NCBI GenBank assembly: GCA_003445795.1
Contig: DMCN01000106.1
Span: 89,336-99,720 of the forward strand
Direction of reading: 5' to 3'
Length of the DNA: 10,385 bases
Source of the DNA: Gallionellaceae bacterium
Lineage (GTDB): Bacteria; Pseudomonadota; Gammaproteobacteria; Burkholderiales; Gallionellaceae
The notes below the pieces were generated by a model. It saw only the letters and a program-made list of their open reading frames with translations, did no database searches and was not told the origin of the DNA. The translations under genes were made by a program, and so were the position numbers. Shown here piece after piece: positions 6,330-10,385 of the stretch. Every line of letters begins with the position of its first letter. Within the stretch, counting starts at the first letter, position 1.

Positions 6330-7547
6330 TTAGAAAAGGATAGCGGAGATCAGCCCGATCAGAATCAGGGCGATGATGGCCATCAGCACCAGCCCGCCCC
6401 CTTTGCCTGATCTGGACTCGGTCGCCGGACGAACAGACGGCGACGGCTTGGCAAATACCTGCGGTTGCTGCGGGGCGGCACGATTGATCTCTTCGATGCT
6501 GGGTCGCGCCATCTTGAAGGTCCTGGACAACTCTTCCACTTCCTCCTGGCTGGCCGTCAACGCCGCAAGGCGCATGGTCGCACCGACTGAATCGAACGAT
6601 GGCGAAAGTCGCATGGTCGCGCCGGCATCAGCCTCATCACCCATGTCGGCGATCTCCTGTGACGTATCCTGCTGCTGCGGCAGAGCGACCGGCTTATTGG
6701 AATATTCGACCGGCGCTGCGTTGCGCGGCATGCTGTCGCGGCAGGCGCGCAGATCGTTCGCCATATCCTTTGCGTTCTGGTAACGATGCTCGACATCTTT
6801 CGCCAGCGCTTTGGCTACGATGAAATTGAGCATATCCGGCACTGCCGGATTCAGAGAACCCGGCGGTTGCGGGATTGAATTCAGGGTCTGATACATGATG
6901 GCATTGACGTTCTCGCCCACGAATGGCGCCTGACCGGTCAGCATCTCGTACAGCATCACGCCCAGAGAGAAGATGTCCGAGCGCTGATCGGCCAGCTTGC
7001 CCATCACTTGTTCGGGAGACATGTATTTCGGCGAACCGAGCACCATGCCGGTCTGGGTGCGAACCGAGGCGGATGCCATACGCGCGATGCCGAAATCGGT
7101 GATCTTCACATGACCATCGCGCCCAACCATGATGTTCGACGGCTTGACGTCGCGGTGGATGATGCCATGCTCATGTGCGTAGGCCAGCCCTTGCGCGACC
7201 TGCGCCACGATATCAGCCACCTGATCGACCGGAAGCAAGTTTTCATCGTTAAGGATGTCGCGCAATTCCCGTCCCTGCAGGAACTCCATCGCGATATAGG
7301 CGATGTCGCCGCTGCGGCCGACATCGAATATGGTCACGATATTGGGGTGGCTGAGACGTCCGGCGGCCTTGGCTTCCTGGTAGAAACGCCCCTCATACTC
7401 TTCGCGCTCTTCCTGGGCGAGACTGAGGGTGATGGTCTTGATCGCAACGATACGGTCGATCAGCGGATCGGTCGCCTTGTACACGACGCCCATCGCGCCC
7501 TGACCGAGCTCTCCGACAACCTCGTAACGTCCCAGATGCGTGATCAT
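6330..7547 (-). CDS. Tail-anchored Hanks-type serine/threonine protein kinase
   Basis: This 405-residue kinase has a complete catalytic domain (about 8-268): glycine loop GQGAMG (15-20), Lys37 in VAIK, Glu58, catalytic HRDVKPSN (131-138), DFG (151-153), activation-loop threonines 164 and 166, and SPE (177-179) in place of APE. All catalytic residues are present, so it should be active. A low-complexity juxtamembrane region (about 275-382) contains two copies of GATMRL (Thr311 and Thr324) and a related RTFKM (Thr343), likely phosphorylation or FHA-docking sites. The protein ends in a hydrophobic helix (383-405) with nothing after it, so it is tail-anchored and has no external sensor of its own, unlike PASTA kinases. 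It starts 18 nt after the lipoprotein stop and sits in an operon with a cyclase. Its substrates are unknown. Confidence 0.93.
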   Translation of the reverse strand: MITHLGRYEVVGELGQGAMGVVYKATDPLIDRIVAIKTITLSLAQEEREEYEGRFYQEAKAAGRLSHPNIVTIFDVGRSGDIAYIAMEFLQGRELRDILNDENLLPVDQVADIVAQVAQGLAYAHEHGIIHRDVKPSNIMVGRDGHVKITDFGIARMASASVRTQTGMVLGSPKYMSPEQVMGKLADQRSDIFSLGVMLYEMLTGQAPFVGENVNAIMYQTLNSIPQPPGSLNPAVPDMLNFIVAKALAKDVEHRYQNAKDMANDLRACRDSMPRNAAPVEYSNKPVALPQQQDTSQEIADMGDEADAGATMRLSPSFDSVGATMRLAALTASQEEVEELSRTFKMARPSIEEINRAAPQQPQVFAKPSPSVRPATESRSGKGGGLVLMAIIALILIGLISAILF

Positions 7548-7565
7548 GATTTCGCCGAGGAAGGT

Positions 7566-7967
7566 TTACTTGCCAGTCTTGGCTTTGGCATTGCGGAACA
7601 CAGGCCCCCAGACTGGATGCCCAGCTTCGGCAGGTGTCAGCTCGAAATCCGGCTTCAACGCCAATGCCTTGCGGAATGCATCGAAGCACAGCTTCTCTCT
7701 TCCCGAGACACAGTGTATGAAAGCCAGATACTTGTATGCACTCACCTTGTCGTCCTTGTCGGCCAGTTTAGTCAGCAACACGTCTTTTAAAGCAGCCATC
7801 GAGGCGATGTAATTGCCCTCGGCGTAGCTCTCCACGCCTTTGTCCAGCTTTTCGCTCGGAGCAGTCCTGTTGTACCACCAGCACTCATCGCAGGTATTCA
7901 GGTACTGACAACCGCTCAGTAGCCAAACCATCAACACGCCAATAAAAATATTACGGCGACCCAACAT
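7566..7967 (-). CDS. Small TPR-like lipoprotein with a CxxC motif
   Basis: From the ATG at 7967 this is a 133-residue lipoprotein: a basic n-region, a hydrophobic core and lipobox LSGC, with lipidated Cys at residue 20. An AGGAG ribosome binding site 6 nt upstream supports this ATG over the adjoining TTG at 7970. Just after the lipidation site is Cys26-x2-Cys29 (TCDEC) and an aromatic WWY. Two further cysteines lie at 86 and 94. Residues about 42-107 look like two TPR-type helical hairpins (YAEGNYIASMAALKDVL; AFRKALALKPDFEL), and the end carries HPVWGPVFR. I do not recognise a firm family. It vaguely resembles the TPR lipoproteins that accompany some betaproteobacterial type VI secretion loci (TssQ-like), but no T6SS gene is present. 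It lies between the cyclase (35-nt gap) and the kinase (18-nt gap), so it may be the envelope-facing part of that system. Confidence 0.82.
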   Translation of the reverse strand: MLGRRNIFIGVLMVWLLSGCQYLNTCDECWWYNRTAPSEKLDKGVESYAEGNYIASMAALKDVLLTKLADKDDKVSAYKYLAFIHCVSGREKLCFDAFRKALALKPDFELTPAEAGHPVWGPVFRNAKAKTGK

Positions 7968-8002
7968 CAAACACTCCTATTCCTTACACTTGCCACAGAT
8001 CG

Positions 8003-9184
8003 CTAATTGGCGAATGTATGCTTGATTTTTATCTTCTCTCCCGATTTCACCTTGATCACCTGGGTGTAAGCCGGGAATGTCGTATTGCGTATCTTGATCT
8101 CATGCTTGCCTGCCACGACTTGCAGTTCCAGCAAGGGCGGGCTTACGCCCTGCATTCTACCATCCAGATAGACCTCGCCCCATGGCAGCACCACCAGACT
8201 CACCACAGCCGGAGCGCCTGTCGTCTCGGCCAGTGTTCGCACACGAGAACTTTGCTTGACGCCCTGTACTTTTTTCTCTGCCGGCGCTGTCTGCTTGCCG
8301 CTCTCCTCGGTGTTGGCTTTTTGTGTAGTCGCCGCTGCGGCAACCTGTGTCTTGCCAGTCTTGGCAGACGCTTCCTGCGCTGACTTCGCGTCAGGACGTC
8401 CCGCGAGCATGACCATCACAGTAACCAGCAACACCAGCACCAGTGTGCCGACACCGATGATCGCCGCACGCTGCTGACGGGAGGCATTGCGGTAAGTATC
8501 CACCGCGATGCGCTCCCACCGCGCCATGGTATCGGCAAAGGAATCCCACAGGTTCTCCAGCTTGTACAGCACGACATCAAAACCCGTTGCGCCGACCTGC
8601 CTGGACTGCTTCGACAGACTGCGCTGCGTGGAGGTGAAATCGCCGGGGTAACCGATGGCGTACACCTCGTGCTCGCGCACATGTTTATCGGTACGCGAGC
8701 CCTGAAAGTGGAACATGCCCGCATATTCCTGCGACAGGCGCGAGACCGCATCGTAATAGGAGCGCGAAACCAGTATCTGTCCCGGGTCGGCAAAGCCCAT
8801 CACGCGCTGTGAGACATTGATGCCGTCTCCCACGATGTTTGGCTGGCCGTTGATGTCCTTGACCAGACGCACCGGACCGAGATTGATGCCCATGCGCACC
8901 AGCAAGGGCGGCTCCATGCGCACCCCTTCGTTCAGCAGGCTGCTGCGCATACTCAGCGCGGCGTGCAGGGCATCGCTGATGTCACCGAGAAAACTGATGG
9001 CTGCACCGTCGCCGGTGTCGAGGATGATACGGTCGTTAACCGGCACATCGCGGATAGCGATGGACAGAAAGGCGTTGAAACGCTCTTTCAGCGAAATCTG
9101 CCCTGAAACGGATTTTTTCGAATATTCGACGATATCCAGAAAAAACACGCTACAGATGATGGTCTTGTTGCCCCGTTCTTCCAT
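8003..9184 (-). CDS. Class III adenylate/guanylate cyclase-domain protein with TM segment and C-terminal PEGA-like domain
   Basis: This 393-residue protein has an N-terminal class III cyclase domain (about 5-178). The metal-binding aspartates are Asp17 (FFLDIVEYS) and Asp59 (DTGDG), and the transition-state residues are Asn123 and Arg127 (GINVSQRV). The two positions that normally recognise the purine are not canonical: Leu55 replaces the usual Lys and Asn116 the usual Asp/Thr, so ATP versus GTP specificity cannot be assigned. A linker leads to one transmembrane helix (about 239-260), then an Ala/Lys/Gln/Thr-rich stretch (about 262-320) and a PEGA-like beta domain (about 327-393, PWGEVYLDGRMQGVSP). 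This predicts a cytoplasmic cyclase with a periplasmic PEGA domain. The ATG at 9184 has a GAGCGGA-type ribosome binding site. It is first in the operon with the lipoprotein and kinase, 98 nt after rluB. Confidence 0.9.
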   Translation of the reverse strand: MEERGNKTIICSVFFLDIVEYSKKSVSGQISLKERFNAFLSIAIRDVPVNDRIILDTGDGAAISFLGDISDALHAALSMRSSLLNEGVRMEPPLLVRMGINLGPVRLVKDINGQPNIVGDGINVSQRVMGFADPGQILVSRSYYDAVSRLSQEYAGMFHFQGSRTDKHVREHEVYAIGYPGDFTSTQRSLSKQSRQVGATGFDVVLYKLENLWDSFADTMARWERIAVDTYRNASRQQRAAIIGVGTLVLVLLVTVMVMLAGRPDAKSAQEASAKTGKTQVAAAATTQKANTEESGKQTAPAEKKVQGVKQSSRVRTLAETTGAPAVVSLVVLPWGEVYLDGRMQGVSPPLLELQVVAGKHEIKIRNTTFPAYTQVIKVKSGEKIKIKHTFAN

Positions 9185-9220
9185 TTATTTCCGCTCGTTC
9201 CCCAAGCTCACTTTGTCGTT

Positions 9221-9261
9221 ATCGTTTAAGAAGCACACTTAACCTCGCGGATTTTAACGAT
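9221..9261 (-). promoter_or_regulatory. Nested inverted repeats upstream of the cyclase operon (possible operator)
   Basis: In the 98-nt gap between rluB and the cyclase, an inner TTAAG (9226-9230) / CTTAA (9238-9242) pair is nested within an outer ATCGTT (9221-9226) / AACGAT (9256-9261) pair. The short arms and unequal spacing make this weak evidence for a regulator site. I could not find a convincing -35/-10 pair in the gap, so whether the cyclase operon has its own promoter or reads through from recR-rluB is open. Confidence 0.2.
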
Positions 9262-9282
9262 AGTCCACCAATCTCGCCAGTT

Positions 9283-10125
9283 TTAATTTTTCCGTGGCCG
9301 CGCGCGTTGCAACTTGTTGCGCCGCCCGTCGTCGACCACCTGTCTGGCCACTCCGCCTGGCAGGCCCACCCACTCGAGTATCGCCCTCACTTCAGTCTCC
9401 CCCAACTCGGCCATCATGCCGCGTTTGATGCGTGAGGGCAGATTGATGATGCCGAAACGTACCCGCATCAGGCGGCTCACCGGCAAGCCCAATGCCTCGA
9501 AGGTACGGCGCACCACGCGGTTACGCCCTTCCTTCAGAACGAGACGATACCAGTGGTTATAGCCTTCGCCGCCCTCGTCGCTCAGTTTCTCGAAACGTAC
9601 GATGCCGTCATCCAGCTCGACACCTTCCTTGATCATCTGGTGCATCTGATCCTTCGTCATCTCGCCCTGGACACGCACCGCGTACTCGCGCTCGACCTCG
9701 AAACGCGGGTGCATCAGGCGGTTCGCCAGCTCGCCCGAAGTGGTGAAGATGAGCAGTCCGCTGGTGTTGAAATCCAGCCGTCCGATAGCGATCCATTTTT
9801 GTCCGCGCAACTTCGGCAGCGCGTCGAACACGTTGGCACGTCCATCCGGATCGTCGCGGCTGACGATCTCGCCTTCCTGCTTGTGATACAGCAGCACCCG
9901 CGGCAAGGCCGGTTCGGCCTCCAGTTCCAAACGCACATTGCGCCCGTCGATCTGCACCCGGTCGCCTTCGGAGACGCGCACACCCAGTGTCGCCACCGTA
10001 CCGTTCACCGTCACGCGCCCGTTGCCTATCCACTCTTCCATCTCGCGGCGCGAGCCGATACCGGCCTGTGCCAGCACCTTTTGCAAGCGCTCGCCCTGCT
10101 GTTTGTTGCCGGTTTCTTCCGTCAT
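9283..10125 (-). CDS. rluB: 23S rRNA pseudouridine synthase B (RluB)
   Basis: This 280-residue enzyme converts one uridine of 23S rRNA helix 89-90 (U2605 in E. coli) to pseudouridine. An N-terminal S4 RNA-binding domain (about 11-70) begins GERLQKVLAQAGIGSRREME. The catalytic domain follows, with the RsuA/RluB/E/F signature GRLDFNTSGLLIFT and catalytic Asp118. Later conserved blocks are EREYAVRV and KEGRNRVVRRTFEALGLPV. The C-terminus is basic (RARPRKN), as in the family. The length and the opening S4 block favour RluB over the shorter RluE and RluF-like relatives. The ATG at 10125 overlaps the recR stop codon in an ATGA arrangement, so the two are probably translationally coupled. Confidence 0.93.
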   Translation of the reverse strand: MTEETGNKQQGERLQKVLAQAGIGSRREMEEWIGNGRVTVNGTVATLGVRVSEGDRVQIDGRNVRLELEAEPALPRVLLYHKQEGEIVSRDDPDGRANVFDALPKLRGQKWIAIGRLDFNTSGLLIFTTSGELANRLMHPRFEVEREYAVRVQGEMTKDQMHQMIKEGVELDDGIVRFEKLSDEGGEGYNHWYRLVLKEGRNRVVRRTFEALGLPVSRLMRVRFGIINLPSRIKRGMMAELGETEVRAILEWVGLPGGVARQVVDDGRRNKLQRARPRKN

Positions 10126-10385
10126 TCTGTCACCGCTCGTCTTTCCAGCACCGCCTGCGCCAAGGTCCCACTATCCACATGCTCCAGTTCGCCCCCGACC
10201 GGCAGGCCGCGCGCGATACGCGACACCTTGATTCCCTGCGAACGCAACAAAGTGGCGATGTAATGCGCGGTCGCTTCGCCTTCGACCGTGAAGTTGGTCG
10301 CCAGAATGACTTCGCAAGCCAATTCCTGAGCGCGCTTGACCAGCCGTTCCAGCGGGAGTTCCCGAGCCCCCAGCCCGTCGAGCGG
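10122..10385 (-). CDS. recR: Recombination protein RecR, C-terminal part
   Basis: The last 87 codons of recR are present; the 5' part, with the HhH and zinc-finger regions, lies beyond the right edge (full length is usually near 200 residues). RecR, with RecF and RecO, loads RecA at single-stranded gaps. The fragment begins PLDGLGARELPLERL and carries the Toprim-domain signature CEVILATNFTVEGEATAHYI, then the typical RecR end IKVSRIARGLPVGGELEHVD. The reading frame is open to the window edge. The TGA at 10124-10122 overlaps the rluB ATG. In many bacteria recR is preceded by dnaX and ybaB, which would be expected just outside the window. Confidence 0.95.
   Translation of the reverse strand, partial: PLDGLGARELPLERLVKRAQELACEVILATNFTVEGEATAHYIATLLRSQGIKVSRIARGLPVGGELEHVDSGTLAQAVLERRAVTE

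Noticed and set aside
6330..9184. Type VI secretion locus
   Set aside because: The kinase and TPR-like lipoprotein recall T6SS accessory genes, but no structural T6SS gene (tssB, tssC, hcp, vgrG, clpV or others) is present, and the flanking genes are housekeeping.

Overview
The window looks like a conserved chromosomal segment of a betaproteobacterium with moderately high GC. The order rpoE-rseA-rseB-rseC-mucD-lepA, with nadB divergent from rpoE, is typical of Beta/Gammaproteobacteria. The protein sequences and gene neighbourhood would suit a Nitrosomonadales/Gallionellaceae-type organism, but that placement is inference. Every gene except nadB lies on the minus strand.

Region 1 (1-4101, minus) is the envelope-stress operon. 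It runs rpoE (ECF sigma factor), rseA (membrane anti-sigma factor), rseB (periplasmic co-regulator), rseC (Cys-cluster membrane protein) and mucD (DegP-type periplasmic protease with two PDZ domains). It then enters lepA (elongation factor 4), of which only the first 17 codons are present. Spacings from rpoE to mucD are 1-30 nt, so these genes are very likely cotranscribed. A perfect 15-bp inverted repeat sits between mucD and lepA and may tune readthrough.

Region 2 (4102-4293) is the rpoE/nadB divergent intergenic region. It holds a sigma70-like promoter, a possible sigmaE-type autoregulatory promoter and a leader hairpin, all oriented towards rpoE.

Region 3 (4294-5883, plus) is nadB, L-aspartate oxidase, the first enzyme of de novo NAD synthesis.

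Region 4 (5868-9184, minus) is the least ordinary part. It is an apparent operon of a class III nucleotidyl cyclase with a transmembrane segment and a C-terminal PEGA-like domain, a small Cys-containing TPR-like lipoprotein, a tail-anchored Ser/Thr protein kinase, and a YgfX/CptA-family membrane protein whose 3' end overlaps that of nadB. The first three look like one envelope-associated signalling cassette, although its output cannot be seen in the window.

Region 5 (9283-10385, minus) is rluB (23S rRNA pseudouridine synthase), overlapping by 4 nt the 3' end of recR (recombination mediator), which is truncated at the window edge.

No tRNA, rRNA, CRISPR array, insertion sequence or prophage gene is visible. 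No gene-free stretch exceeds 300 bases; the longest is the 192-nt rpoE/nadB intergenic region.
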